Source of the DNA: Sesamum alatum | Taxonomy: Eukaryota > Streptophyta > Magnoliopsida > Lamiales > Pedaliaceae | NCBI GenBank assembly: GCA_034509735.1 | Contig: JACGWO010000012.1 | Coordinates: 1,612,001 to 1,676,000 of the forward strand | Reading direction: 5' to 3' | DNA: 64,000 nucleotides | Part shown: one piece after another, positions 12,228 to 23,700 of the stretch | Position numbering within the stretch: the first letter of the stretch is position 1 | Layout: every line of letters starts with the position of its first letter | The notes under the pieces: model-generated | Told to the model about the DNA's origin: nothing | What the model saw: the letters and a program-made list of their open reading frames with translations, nothing else | Database searches by the model: none | Translations under genes and position numbers: made by a program

Positions 12228-13067
12228 ATGGCGAGTGAGTCTGCTGCTACCAATCCAGCTATGGCAACTGGATTTGCTGCTGCTAATCCGGCTACTATGG
12301 TTGTCCAACCACATGTGCCACAACCGATTGCTGCCCAAGGAGAAAGACCGGAGAAATTCTCAGGTAATGACTTTAAGAGATGGCATCAAAAGATGTTGTT
12401 CTATCTCACTACGTTGAACCTAGCAAGGTTCTTAAGTGAGGAAGCCCCCGTTGTTTCTGAGGGGGAGAATGATACCCAACAAAGGGTTGCTTTTGATGCA
12501 TGGGGTCATGGGGATTTTCTATGCAGAAATTATATCCTCAATGGCTTGAGCGATAATTTATACAACGTGTATAGCTCAGCCAAGACTGCAAAAACCCTTT
12601 GGGAATCCTTGGAAAAGAAATACCGAACGGTGGATGCCGGCTTGAAGAAATTCATAGTCGGCAAGTTCTTGGAATTCAAAATGGTGAATTCCAAAACGGT
12701 AATGAGCCAAGTCCAAGAATTCCAAATGATCTTGCATGATCTACATGCGGAAGGAATGAGGCTCAGTGAATCCTTCCAAGTAGCTGCTATGATTGAAAAG
12801 CTACCTCCGCTATGGAAGGAATTCAAAAATTACTTGAAGCACAAGCGGAAGGAAATGGGGCTTGAGGATTTGATTGTCAGACTGAGGATAGAAGAAGACA
12901 ATCGATTGTCTGAAGTCAAATCTAAAAGGCTACCAATTGAGGCCAAGGCAAATTTGATGGAATCAAATGGAAATGCTAGCAACAAACGAAAGCGCGCTGA
13001 TTATAAGTCGAAAAAAGGGGAAGGCCAAAATGATAAAAGGAAATTGCTACAACTGTGGCAAACCTAA
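12228..13067 (+). pseudogene. Copia gag polyprotein region (UBN2-type), frameshifted before the zinc knuckle
   Basis: Gag forms the virus-like particle that packages element RNA. The first ATG is at 12228 (MASESAATNP); an upstream TTG at 12213 is not needed. A conserved core follows: 'WHQKMLFYLTTLNL' near residue 50, then 'TLWESLEKKY' and 'LPPLWKEFKNYLKHKRKEM', typical of plant Copia gag. The frame leaves the conserved path at an A6G4 run (13011-13020) and ends at 13067. The CCHC zinc knuckle that should close gag is encoded in the next frame (13045-13086). Either the homopolymer lost or gained a base, or a frameshift is used; decay is more likely because a second break exists in pol. Confidence 0.88.
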
Positions 13068-16000
13068 TCATATGGCTAAGGATTGTCGACTCCCTAAGAG
13101 AAATCAAGCGCATGTTTCTGAGGTCAAGTCTGTACCTATAGATTTGGGAGAACTTAGCCTCTCGGCCATGGTGTTTGAAGCCAATTTGGTAGATAACCCG
13201 AGAGAGTGGTGGATTGATACTGGCGCTACCCGCCATATTTGCTCTGACAAGAGTATGTTCTCCACTTACACACCAGTCAATGGGAGGAAGTTGTTTATGG
13301 GAAATGCAATGACTTCCGACATTGTTGGGCTCGGCAAGGTGGTACTAAAGATGACCTCAGGAAAGGAACTCACTCTGATCGATGTGCTGCACGTTCCAGA
13401 CATCCGAAAGAACTTAGTGTCTGGATCACTATTAGTGAAGAGTGGGTTTAGAGTAGTGTTTGAGTCCAACAAATTTGTACTTACAAAGAACGACCAGTTT
13501 ATAGGAAAAGGATATGCCGAGAATGGGTTGTTCAAAATGAATGTAATGACTGTAATGCGTAATTTTGAAAGCAATAAAATTACGGCTTCTACTTACTTGA
13601 TTGAGTGTTGTGACTTATGGCATGTCAGATTAGGACATGTTAATTTTAACACTCTACGAAGATTAGTAAGTTTGAATTTATTGCCTTCGTTTGCAATAAA
13701 TACTGAACACAAATGTGAAATTTGTGTTGAAGCGAAAATGACCAAGGTGCCATTTCCATCTGTCGAAAGAAAGACATCACCTCTAGAATTAATTCACACT
13801 GATATATGTGATTTAAAGTTTGTGCAAACTAGAGGTGGGAAAAAGTATTTTATTACTTTTATTGATGATTGCACAAGATACTGTTATGTATACTTGTTGA
13901 GAAGTAAAGATGAGGCGTTGGAGGCCTTTAAACTTTATAAGAATGAGGTTGAAAATCAACTTAGCAGAACTATAAAAGCCATACGCAGTGATAGAGGTGG
14001 CGAATATGGAGCTCCATTTGATGAATTTTGTTCAGAATTTGGCATAATTCATCAGACTACTGCTCCTTATTCACCTCAATCGAATGGCGTTGCTGAAAGA
14101 AAGAATCGTACTCTCAAAGAAATGATGAATGCTATGTTGATAAGTTCAGGCTTACCCCAAAACCTGTGGGGGGAAGCGATTCTTTCAGCAAATCACATTC
14201 TTAATAAAGTACCACACAGAGATAGAAATGAAACTCCTTATGAACTTTGGAAAGGTCATAAACCTTCCTACAAGTATCTTAAAGTGTGGGGGTGCTTGGC
14301 TAAGGTAGAAGTACCAAAGCCTAAACAAGTAAAAATAGGCCCAAAGACCGTTGATTGCATATTCATTGGATATGCAAATAACAGTAGTGCATATCGCTTT
14401 CTAGTGCACAAGTCAACGATCCTTGATATACATGAAAATACAATCATTGAATCAAGGAATGCTGTGTTTTTTGAAAATATCTTTCCTTGCAATGAGAGGA
14501 AAGAAGAAGAGAGTTCTAGGAAAAGAACCTATGAAGATGCAAATGGTGATCTTCAAAAGGATGAAGAACCTAGACGCAGCAAGAGGGCTAAAATAGCCAA
14601 ATCATTTGGTCCCGATTTTTTAACTTATTTGTTAGAAAATGAACCAAAGACAATCAATGAGGCATTGTCAAGTCCAGAAGCACCATTCTGGAAAGAGGCT
14701 ATCAACAATGAAATTGAATCCATTATGCAAAACCATACTTGGGAGTTGGTGGATCTCCCTCCTGGTTGCAAACCGTTAGGATGTAAATGGATTCTGAAAA
14801 GGAAGTACAAGGCTGATGGATCTATAGATAAATACAAAGCAAGGTTGGTAGCTAAAGGATTCAAACAAAAAGAAGGCATTGACTTCTTTGATACATATTC
14901 ACCAGTTACTAGAATGACGTCAATTCGAGTGCTTATAGCTATTGCTGCACTGTATGATTTGGAAATACATCAAATGGATGTTAAAACGGCATTCTTGAAT
15001 GGCGAATTAGATGAAGAGATCTACATGGAACAACCTGAAGGGTTTGTCGTTCCTGGCCAAGAGAAGAAGGTCTGTAGACTCGTCAAATCATTGTATGGGC
15101 TTAAACAAGCTCCTAAGCAATGGCATGAAAAATTTGACCAAACGATGTTGTCAAATGGTTTCAAAATCAACGAGTGTGATAAATGTGTATATGTGAAAAG
15201 CACTCACAACTCCTTTATCATAGTATATCTATATGTAGATGACATGTTGATAATGGGAAGTAGTCGTGACGTCATTTTGACTACCAAAGGAATGTTAACA
15301 AAATATTTTGATATGAAAGACATGGGTTTAGCAGACGTGATACTAGGGATTAAGATCTCTAAAACGTCTGACGGACTGGTCTTATCACAGTCTCATTATA
15401 TAGAGACTGTGCTTAGAAAGTTCAAGGCTTACGACGGTCCACCTGCTAAGACTCCTGTAGATCTAAGTCTACACTTAGCCAAGAACAAAGGTGAACCCGA
15501 ATGTCAAGTTGAATACTCAAGAATAATTGGTAGTTTGATATATATCATGAATTGCACTCGTCCTGATATTGCGCACTCAGTAAACAAACTGAGTAGATTT
15601 ACGAGTAACCCTAACAAAGGTCATTGGAAGGGGTTAATTAGGGTCCTTCGATACCTAAAATACACTTCCAACTATGGGCTACATTATACGAGATATCCAG
15701 CGGTGTTGGAAGGATATAGTGATGCCAATTGGATATCCGATACTAAAGATACTAAGTCCACAAGTGGCTATGTATTCACCATTGGAGGTGGTGCAGTGTC
15801 TTGGAAGTCCTCAAAACAAACGTGTATAGCTCGTTCCACAATGGAATCTGAGTTTATCGCTTTAGATAAAGCTGGAGAAGAAGCGGAATGGCTTCGTAAT
15901 TTCTTGGAGGACATTCCTTGTTGGACTAAACCAGTGACTGCAATTGTGATACATTGTGATAGTCAGTCGGCTATTGGAAGGGCACAAAGCAGTATGTATA

Positions 16001-16183
16001 ATGGTAAGTCTAGACATATACGTCGAAGACATAAATACCATAAGACAGTTGATCTCTAATGGAATCATATCTATTGACTATATAAAGTCAAAGGATAATT
16101 TAGCGGATCCATTAACGAAAGGCCTTTCTCGAGATCAAGTATACTGTTCGTCGAGGGGAATGGGATTAAAACCCGCCAATTAA
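13011..16183 (+). pseudogene. Copia pol polyprotein (zinc knuckle, protease, integrase, RT, RNase H), two frame breaks
   Basis: The main open frame reads to 16059. In order: zinc knuckle [14 protein letters not shown] (13045-13086); aspartic protease [12 protein letters not shown] (about 13207); GAG-pre-integrase [11 protein letters not shown] (about 13615); integrase core with [16 protein letters not shown] and SDRGGEYG, then the [15 protein letters not shown] block; reverse transcriptase with [21 protein letters not shown] and catalytic YVDDMLIMG (about 15232); RNase H with GYSDANW and [10 protein letters not shown]. Near 16031-16036 an extra base shifts the frame and gives a stop at 16059. 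The expected C-terminus (KSKDNLADPLTKGL, ending GMGLKP) continues in the next frame to 16183. Otherwise the frame is open for over 3 kb, so the insertion is not ancient. Confidence 0.93.
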
Positions 16184-16708
16184 ATCTTTATAGCGGTAAC
16201 CCAACCTTGTTGACTGGAGATCCCAAGATCTTGGTTCAATGGGACAACTAAGTTATAAAGATTGTGGAAAGCACTTGGAGTTTTACTCCTTCCCATTCCT
16301 ATGACAAAAGTGCTGTCAGTAAAGGGTAGAGGTTAAGCTATAAGCTTTTAATGATTCCTATTCTAAGTCAAGAACATTATAGGAGATCACCTATATAAGT
16401 GTGAAGACGGGCCGCTTCAAATGTAAAACACTTATGAATCCAAGATGGAGTCCAGGGCCAAAACGGACTCAACCGTGAGAACCAAAGATATTAGAGAAGG
16501 CATTGTGGGGGTACCATTGTCTTGGTTTACACCAACGGCTGAACAGTTCAAGACATCATGTTCACTGATTAGCCAAGTAAATCCGATGGTATTCTCCTAA
16601 GGAAGGTTCAAAGCCACCAACTACCTATCCTGATGCAATGACTTCTCGGTTGAAACTCTCTTGAGTGTCTGCATGCTCATATGCATTAATTTTCATTCAT
16701 GTGGGGGA
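16184..16708 (+). other. Copia 3' untranslated region and polypurine tract
   Basis: Non-coding stretch between the end of pol and the 3' LTR. It ends in GTGGGGGA (16701-16708), the presumed primer for plus-strand DNA synthesis. An imperfect hairpin (GCACTTGG...CAAAAGTGC, about 16271-16313) is visible. Confidence 0.6.
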
Positions 16709-17414
16709 TATATTACAAAGTCGAGGCAAGAGTTAGACTCTTTATCTTTAAGACAATTATTGCCCCGCTCTGGTGCTCACGGAATTGGCAATTTGTCTCC
16801 CAAGATACAACGACTTATATCTCAAAGTAGCAGCACTGCAAACTTTGAGAAACGGCGAACCAAATGATATCTTGAAACTCTCTTGCTAAACTCTAAAATG
16901 CTTTGTATGCTTAAGAATGCTATGAATAGTTGAATGCTTGAATAATACCATGAAATGAAAATGGGAGATCTATTTATAGGAGTTGGAAAGGTGTTTCGTA
17001 TGGATATGTCCAATCAGAAAAGATGCCTTTGAAAAGTTATGACCTTTCAACCGAATGGATGCATCATTTCACCCAAAGGACATATCATTTAACTCAAATG
17101 GATGCATCCTTTAATCCAAAGGACATACCATTTAACTCAAATGGATGCATCCTTTTATCCAAAGGACATACCATTTCACACAAATGGACACGTCATTTCA
17201 TCCAAAGGGTTTCACCCAATGGACATATCATTTCAACCAAAGGATACACCCATTAGGTTGATCAGACACGACCGGATGATGATTGGGGCCCATCAACCAT
17301 CATCTACGTGTCACGAGCTGTCACAAGCTATCACGAGTCCGTTATGTGTCACACATCGTAACCAATCACTTGTCACGATTTATCCTTTAATTTATCATTC
17401 ACCATTTTCCAACA
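16709..17414 (+). repeat. 3' LTR of the Copia element
   Basis: It begins directly after the polypurine tract with TATATTACAAAG and probably ends near CCAACA at about 17414. CTATTTATAGG at about 16970 is a TATA-like promoter element. The right border is inferred from the ACA ending only, since no second LTR exists for comparison. Confidence 0.6.
17054..17260 (+). repeat. 43-bp tandem repeats within the Copia LTR
   Basis: Units starting AATGGATGCATC begin at 17054, 17097 and 17140, with a diverged unit at 17183; the period is exactly 43 bp. Each also carries 'ccaaaggacatacc'-like sequence, and a shorter fifth piece follows. They lie just downstream of the LTR TATA-like motif, so they would fall in the transcribed part of the LTR. 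The open frames here (77 and 125 codons) are products of the repeat, not genes. Confidence 0.85.
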
Positions 17415-17423
17415 CAATTTTTT

Positions 17424-17690
17424 GGAAAATTGCGTTTTTTTTCCACACGATAAAGGGTGTTGCACTTTTGGTTCCATAATTTATGAGTTTTGCACATTTA
17501 ATCTCATAGGATAAACGTTTGTAGGAAAAATCATTGGCACATTTGGTTCCATAGGAGAAAAAATTATAGCATTTTTTGTCCCAGGCTACTTTTTAGCCTG
17601 CGGGACTAAATGCGCTAAGGCCGTAAATTGTAGGATTAAAAATGTTGTACCCTCCATCGTGTGGGATAAAAAGTATAATTTCCCTCCACT
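17424..17690. mobile_element. MITE with 'ttggttcc/ggaccaaa'-type inverted arms (copy 1)
   Basis: The left arm (GGAAAATTGCG, then CACACGATAAAGGGTGTTGCAC) is matched in inverse by the right arm (TACCCTCCATCGTGTG, then TATAATTTCCC). No coding content. It abuts the Copia LTR. Confidence 0.6.
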
Positions 17691-17719
17691 TGGAGGAACC
17701 TTCTCTTTTGTTTGATTGT

Positions 17720-17945
17720 TCAAATGGAAAATTTGCACTTTTGATCCCACACGATAGAGGGTGTTGCACTTTTGGTCGTATACTTTACGGGCTTAACACA
17801 TTTGGTCCCGTTGGTTAAAAAATTATAGTATTTGGGATAAAAAAAAAATGGGGTTCTATGGAACCCGTTGTGCTAAGTTCATAAATAGTGGAATCAAAAG
17901 TGCGATACTCTTTATTGTATGAGACCAAATATACAATTTTATCAT
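17720..17945. mobile_element. MITE of the same family (copy 2)
   Basis: The left arm GGAAAATTTGCACTTTTG and CACACGATAGAGGGTGTTGC closely repeats copy 1. The right arm ends GAGACCAAATATACAATTT. Two copies side by side suggest insertion close to an earlier copy, or a local duplication. Confidence 0.6.
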
Positions 17946-18070
17946 GAATGCTTGTTTGGTCAGTTGGGAAGTATGGAAGACTTCACTGAATGAGATGGTT
18001 GTGAGTTTAATTCGCTTTATTGGTATGAAGGGTGTTTTGCTGGATAATTTGTAGATATCTATTTAAGGGG
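17945..18070 (+). repeat. SINE-like tRNA-derived fragment
   Basis: GCTTGTTTGGTCAGTTGGGAAG resembles an A box. GAGATGGTTGTGAGTTTAATTCG occupies the B-box position. The downstream 'ggataatttgtagatatct' parallels the repeat at 7735-8060. Confidence 0.45.
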
Positions 18071-18513
18071 TTGTTTGTAGAAACTTATGTTTTTCTAAAA
18101 CTGCTTTTTCTAAAACCGTTCAGTTTTAGAAAAAATATGGATAAGTGATTAAGAGGTAAAAGTTGGAAGTGTTTGGAAGTAATAGTTATAAATAAAGAAA
18201 AGATTGATGTGGAAGTGTTTTGGTAAAAATGTTGGTATATGCAACTTTATTTGAGAAATCACCTAACTAACATGATAATTGTGTAGATTCTAGTCTTATT
18301 GGGATGGGATATTTTTCAAACTTTACAAAGAATAGTTAGGACAAAGAATCATTAAAAAAAAAATAAAAAATCAACTTATTTACATAAATGTCTTAAGCTG
18401 TAATAAGTGTTTCTCACCAATTTATAAATTTTTAGTTTATTCTGGCTTAGTTGAAGATAGGCATAAGCAAAACTTGTATTTTCCAATATCTTCATTTAGC
18501 TTAATTAATTTTA

Positions 18514-19397
18514 CGGATAATTACACTCTCCTCCTTGAGGTTTTGTGCAATTATACTTAGATCCTCTGTAGTTTGAACAATTACATCTAATACCCTTGAT
18601 TATAAAAGATGTCAAGACTCCTTAACAAAAGTAATCAATTTATAATAAGTGGTTAATTTTTTTTTAAAAAAAAGTATGAAAAATTGAAAGATTAAAAGGA
18701 CAAAATTGTCCCATATGTATAGAAATGAACAGGCGCCATTATTATTATCTCATCTTCTTTTCTACATGACCACTTGTCTACCCCCAAAATCCACCAACAA
18801 ATCGACCGAGATTTATCATAAGGAAGTTTTTTTGCTATTATGAATATATCAAAAGAGATGTAAATACTACATTATGTTATCACAATGAGATGTTTGTTAT
18901 GATTGAATTATCAGAATATATGTATTCTAAAATATTTAGTTAAGTTACATAATTGTAGTATATATATAATTTTATAGTGTATATATATGTTAAGAACTAA
19001 ATTTATTTTTACCGATCTAATTTATTTATTAATTAATAATTATCAATATAATAAAACTTAAATGGTAAAACTAGCAATTTATTAAATATATTACACTATT
19101 TACCTTTATGATTTAGTATAACTATAAGTAAAAATTCACATACATAAGTGTGTGAAATGTATAAGGGTAGCTTAGTCAAAAAAATATTTATTTGACCTGC
19201 AATAAGTCAACCAAGGGCAAAAATGGATTTTCATTCAAATTTTTTGCTGATGTCAGTAAATTCTATCAATTTTATTAATTGAAGGATCTATTTGTTATAT
19301 GGAAATAAAAGTAAGAATAGTGGGTGTAATTTCTCAAACCATAGGGGGTCGAGGTATAATTACACTAAATCTAAGGGGAGTGGAGTGTAATTATCCC
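18514..19397. mobile_element. Mutator-like MITE, 884 bp, perfect 9-bp TSD
   Basis: Flanked by identical TTAATTTTA (18505-18513 and 19398-19406). Inverted ends read GGATAATTACACTC on the left and GGATAATTACACTCCAC when the right end is reverse-complemented. Sub-terminal 'ttgaggttttgtgcaattata' and its inverse ('cataggggg', 'gaggtataatta') extend the symmetry. No coding sequence. Confidence 0.85.
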
Positions 19398-19406
19398 TTA
19401 ATTTTA

Positions 19407-19914
19407 AGCTATAATTCGAAAAGTACTTAATTTAGGTTGCAAAATAATATATTGCTAGTAATTTTGATTTGTATGGAAAAATATAAAAAAATAACACTTA
19501 TATGTTTAATTAATTGTATATTCATAAAGAAGCGTAAATTAATTAAAGTTTCTATAGTTTTAAATTTTTTGTATTAATTGTTAACGGGTAGTTACTTTAT
19601 ATATTAAAAAAAAATTGAGAAGAGCATTTTTGTAAACCAAATTTAAACATACCAAAACCCCCTCATGCTTTATTAATAGTATAGATTCATTGATATGTTA
19701 AAACAACACGTTCTAAGTATTTGTAGTGATTTTTAGAGCGTAAATAGCAATTTTGGTACATTATATTGACGCTTCTCGACATTAAGTTTAATTATACAAA
19801 TACTTTATGTCCTTTACAAATATATCTCTTGAGATTGCAATTGTGATTATAAGTACACTTTTTATTTAATAGTGAAATTTCACACAAATACTTCCTGAAA
19901 CACGTTACATTAAC
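19407..19914. other. AT-rich spacer, nothing recognised
   Basis: No open frame or clear repeat borders between two MITEs. Confidence 0.4.
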
Positions 19915-19917
19915 ACT

Positions 19918-20223
19918 CACTAGAAAAAATATCACTATTAGCTACATTTTTAATTATTATGGCTAAAAATCATAGCGGATAATTATTATTAATTACGGTT
20001 AAATAAAAATCGATGCAAAAACTAATTTTTTCACCATGAAAAACTTATTTGCCACGGCGTGGCAAAAACATTCGCCATGGCTTTTAGCCATGACAAAGGT
20101 TTTAGCCACCATCGCAAAAACCATGGTCGACAACCGTAGGCCGTGGTCAATGACTATTTGTTACGGCTATTTAGTATTAACTATGACAATTAACCATGAT
20201 TAAGGGTTATATTTCTTGTAGTG
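19918..20223. mobile_element. CACTA-type MITE (306 bp) with 3-bp TSD
   Basis: The ends are CACTAGAAAAAATA and, inverted, CACTACAAGAAATA, the signature of CACTA (En/Spm) elements. A 3-bp target duplication ACT sits on both sides (19915-19917, 20224-20226). The interior is a GC-richer imperfect hairpin built on 'gccatggctttt' and 'accatggt' motifs. Fragments of the same family lie at 31535-31697 and 55775-56235. Confidence 0.88.
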
Positions 20224-20349
20224 ACTCCTTCACTGTAATTTTAAAAAAAGGGATGTCGATGTAATTTACTCAATCAATTTTCAATGATAATAAAGGGAGC
20301 AAAAATTGAAAGAAAATGCAAAGGGTGTGTTGAAATTTGTTGAAGAAAA

Positions 20350-20686
20350 AATTTCATTTTCTGTATCATATCTTAGGATTTTTTTTTTATTTGGTCCCAT
20401 TTGTTGCGTTTGTTTCACATCTAGTCCCATTTGTTCAATTTTTTTCGCAAATTTGGTTCCAAACAACATTTTTCGTCAAAATTGTTAACGAAGCCGTCAA
20501 TAGTGGCAGAATCTTGTCCCAATAATAGATTTGACGGCTCCGTTAACAATTTAACAGAAAATGTTGTTGGATACCAAATTTGAGAAAAAGAAAATGAACA
20601 AATGAGATTAAATGTGAGACAAATGCAACAAATGAAACTAAATAAAATAAAAACCCTAACATATGGGACCAAAAAAGTCATTTTCC
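20350..20686. mobile_element. Hairpin MITE next to the LINE
   Basis: The two arms are nearly complete inverses of each other: TTTGGTCCCATTTGTTG, then AAATTTGGTTCC, AACAACATTTT and TTGTTAACG-AGCCGTCAA, and back out. The centre is at about 20500-20535. Open frames of 60-86 codons on both strands are shadows of the palindrome. Confidence 0.75.
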
Positions 20687-20724
20687 TTTCCTTTAAACAA
20701 GAAATGGAGAATTTTATTCAGATA

Positions 20725-23700
20725 TTAATTGAAAAAAAATGAGATTGATGTGGAGTATGAATGGCTCCCTAGTCGCTGCCCAGAGTGTCGTCCGTTAGGG
20801 CACTCACTGGAGCAATGTTCCTCATCGAAGAAGAAGAATGAGATGACGCAGTCGCCCGTTAGAATCTTTTTGCCGAGAACTACCAAGCCTGCTACGGGTG
20901 GTTTACAATCCATTCGGTGTTCTCCATGGTATGGTGGATGACACAGAGACTGTTCATACGGGCCCCAACAGCAGCAGCCCGCCAAGCGGTTCATTATGAT
21001 CAACGTTGCATGCTGGAACGCAAGGGGTTTCAATAAGAAGGACCACCAGTGCGCGATTATGTCACTTATTTCGGAATTTCAACTTTCGTTGGGGGGCATT
21101 TTGGAGACCCGAGTTGCCCGTCATAAGAGTGTACAGATTCAATCAACTATTAAGTCGCAGTGGTCATGGTTCATGGATTATAATGGCCCGGGGAACCGGA
21201 TTTGGCTTTTGTGGGATGACTCCGAGATAGTGTTGGAGGTATTTGAACAAGATACCCAGTGGATTCATTGTCGTGTTACTGCTTGGAGGGATAGTAGTAC
21301 CACCATGATTACCTTTGTGTATGCGGATAATGATATGGGGACGCGAAGAGCGCTATGGGATGCAGCCCATCAGTTAGTGCCTGAGCATGATGATATTCCG
21401 TGGATGATGATTGGGGACTTTAAAGTGATCCTTGACTTGAGTGAAGTTAGTGGTCGCTTCGTTGAGAATCCTCAATCTATGGCAGAGTTCAGGGACTGTT
21501 TGCGGGACGCGCAGCTCAGTGTGCTACCAATGAGTGGGTGCTTGTACTCATGGCATAATTGCAGCCAGGGAAAATGGAGCTTGTGGAAACGGCTTGATAG
21601 GGCTCTGATCAATGAGGCGTGGCTCACCACTTGGTCGGGTTCGTACTACAGGTGTGTCACACTTAGGACGTCGGATCATTGTCCGATGATTGTGTATCGG
21701 ACGGCTGAGGCTAGGCGAGTTACTCCGATGTTTCGCTTCGATAATTTCCTAGCAAAATCTGCCGGATTCAAGCAACAGGTTGCCAAGGTCTGGAGACATA
21801 ATATTTATGGCACCAAGTCTTATTCAGTATTGCAAAAGTTGAAATTGCTCAAGCAGGTGTTCTGTAAACTTCGGCAGCACAATGGTGATTTGGCGAGGAA
21901 TGAAGTGGAAGCCGCGGCTTTTCTTAACACCGCACAGCACCTTCTTCAGCGATTCCGCCATGATTCTCTTCTGCAGGAGGTTGAGAAATGGTGCCACGAC
22001 ATTCATCATAAGGTGGCAACGCAGCACCAGTTATGGCTGCAACAACGGGCGAAAATTCAGTGGCTAAAGGACGGCGATCAGTGTACAAGGATCTTCTTCC
22101 GGAAAGTCGCAACGCGACGAGCGACACAGAAGGTGCTCCAGATTAATGCTGAAAATAGGGACCTTCTGACTGATTCAGACCTGGTAACACAGGAATTTAT
22201 TCGGTTTTTCCAGAGCTTGCTTGGCGGCACTCGAAGGCGGCAGGCTATCTCTTTGGATCACTTGAGGCCGAGAGTACAGAGGCAGATTGATAATGATGTT
22301 ACGACAGCGCTAACAGGCCCGATACTTGGGACAGAGATCAAGGACGCTTTCTTTAGCATTGAAGAAGATAAAGCCTGGGGGTTGGATGGGTACTCAGCAT
22401 GTTTTTTCAAAGCCACTTGGCCTATTATTGGTGATGAAGTCACGGAAGCGATTCAGGAATTTTTCAACACCGGGTGACTCTTGAAGCAAGTTAATGCGAC
22501 GCTACTCACTTTGATTCCTAAGGTCCAACTTCCAGCCAAGGTGGCGGATTTCCGACTGATCGCCTGTTGCAATGTTATGTATAAGGCCATTTCAAATATC
22601 ATAGCGTAGCGGATGAAGCCTATTATGGGATCACTAATTAATGAATCACAGAACGCCTTTGTACCTGGCCGCAGGATTAGCGAGAATATCTTATTGGCTC
22701 AAGAATTGCTTCATCGCTACAATCAGAAACACTTACCACCTAGATGTGTCCTTAAGGTGGATTTGCGCAAGGCCTATGATTCCGTGGAGTGGGACTTCTT
22801 GTACGCAAGGCCTAAGGTTTATTGTTCAAGTACTCAGTCTGCCTTAATGGCCAACCACATGGGTTCTTTCTGGGGGCGAGGGGACTCCGACAAGGTGACC
22901 CACTGTCGCCATACTTATTTGTGATTGTTATGGAAGTTTTTCACCTTCCCTTGGGTGCGCGGATTGCGGCGAATCCGGCGTTCCAGTTTCATTGGCGGTG
23001 TAAGGAGATTGACCTCGTCATGCTTTGCTGTGCTGACGACCTTCTACTCTTCTGCAAGGCACATGAGGCCTCGGTTCGGATTTTAAAGGGGGGCTTGATG
23101 AGTTTGCCACGTGGTCGGGCCTTCACGCGAACTCGGCAAAGAGCCACGTTATTTTATCCAAGTCTGCATCGGCTGTAAAGGACACAATCCTTGGCGTCCT
23201 TGGCTTTCAGGAGGGCACACTCCCTCTTCGATATCTAGGGGTGCCTTTGAAATCGTCCCGGCTTTCCATTATTGATTGTGAACCCTTGCTTCAGCGCATA
23301 GACCAGAAAATGCGAGGGTGGGCAGTCACTAATTTATCCTACGCAGCTTGGATACAACTTATTAAATTGGTGTTGTCATCCATGCATATTTATTGGGCAA
23401 GTGCGTTCTTTCTACCGAAGGGAGTGATCAGAGAGATTGAGAAGAGATTTAGGCGCTTTCTCTGGCACGGGCACACCTCCACTGGGGTTGCTAAAGTCGC
23501 ATGGGATCAGATCTGCCGAGGTAAAAACAGTGGAGGCTGGGGTATACATAAAGTGGCCGAGATGAACGATGCGTTGATGAGTAAGCATTTAGGGGATGTC
23601 ATCATTCCTACTGGTTCTTCGATTTGGGTTCAATGGGTGCGGCAATACCGTCTGGGGCACGAGCCAATATGGACAGCTAGTAATAAGATTGGGCCTGGGG

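Larger units (their letters stand above)
12228..17414 (+). mobile_element. Ty1/Copia LTR retrotransposon lacking a 5' LTR
   Basis: The element runs gag (12228), pol (13011-16183), an untranslated stretch, a polypurine tract GTGGGGGA at 16701-16708, then a 3' LTR. Domain order protease-integrase-RT-RNase H places it in Copia. I looked upstream of gag for the LTR sequence (the start TATTACAAAGTCGAGGC, the 43-bp repeats) and for a tRNA-Met primer site TGGTATCAGAGC; none is present between 11700 and 12228. The copy is therefore 5'-deleted, or has lost its 5' LTR by rearrangement. Two frame breaks further disable it. Confidence 0.9.

Noticed and set aside
12130..12417. 95-codon frame overlapping gag
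   Set aside because: Out of frame with the conserved gag sequence and without motifs.
17023..17479. 77- and 125-codon frames
   Set aside because: Generated by the 43-bp tandem repeats and LTR sequence; no domain.
20281..20681. Four overlapping frames of 60-86 codons on both strands
   Set aside because: Mirror translations of a palindromic MITE.
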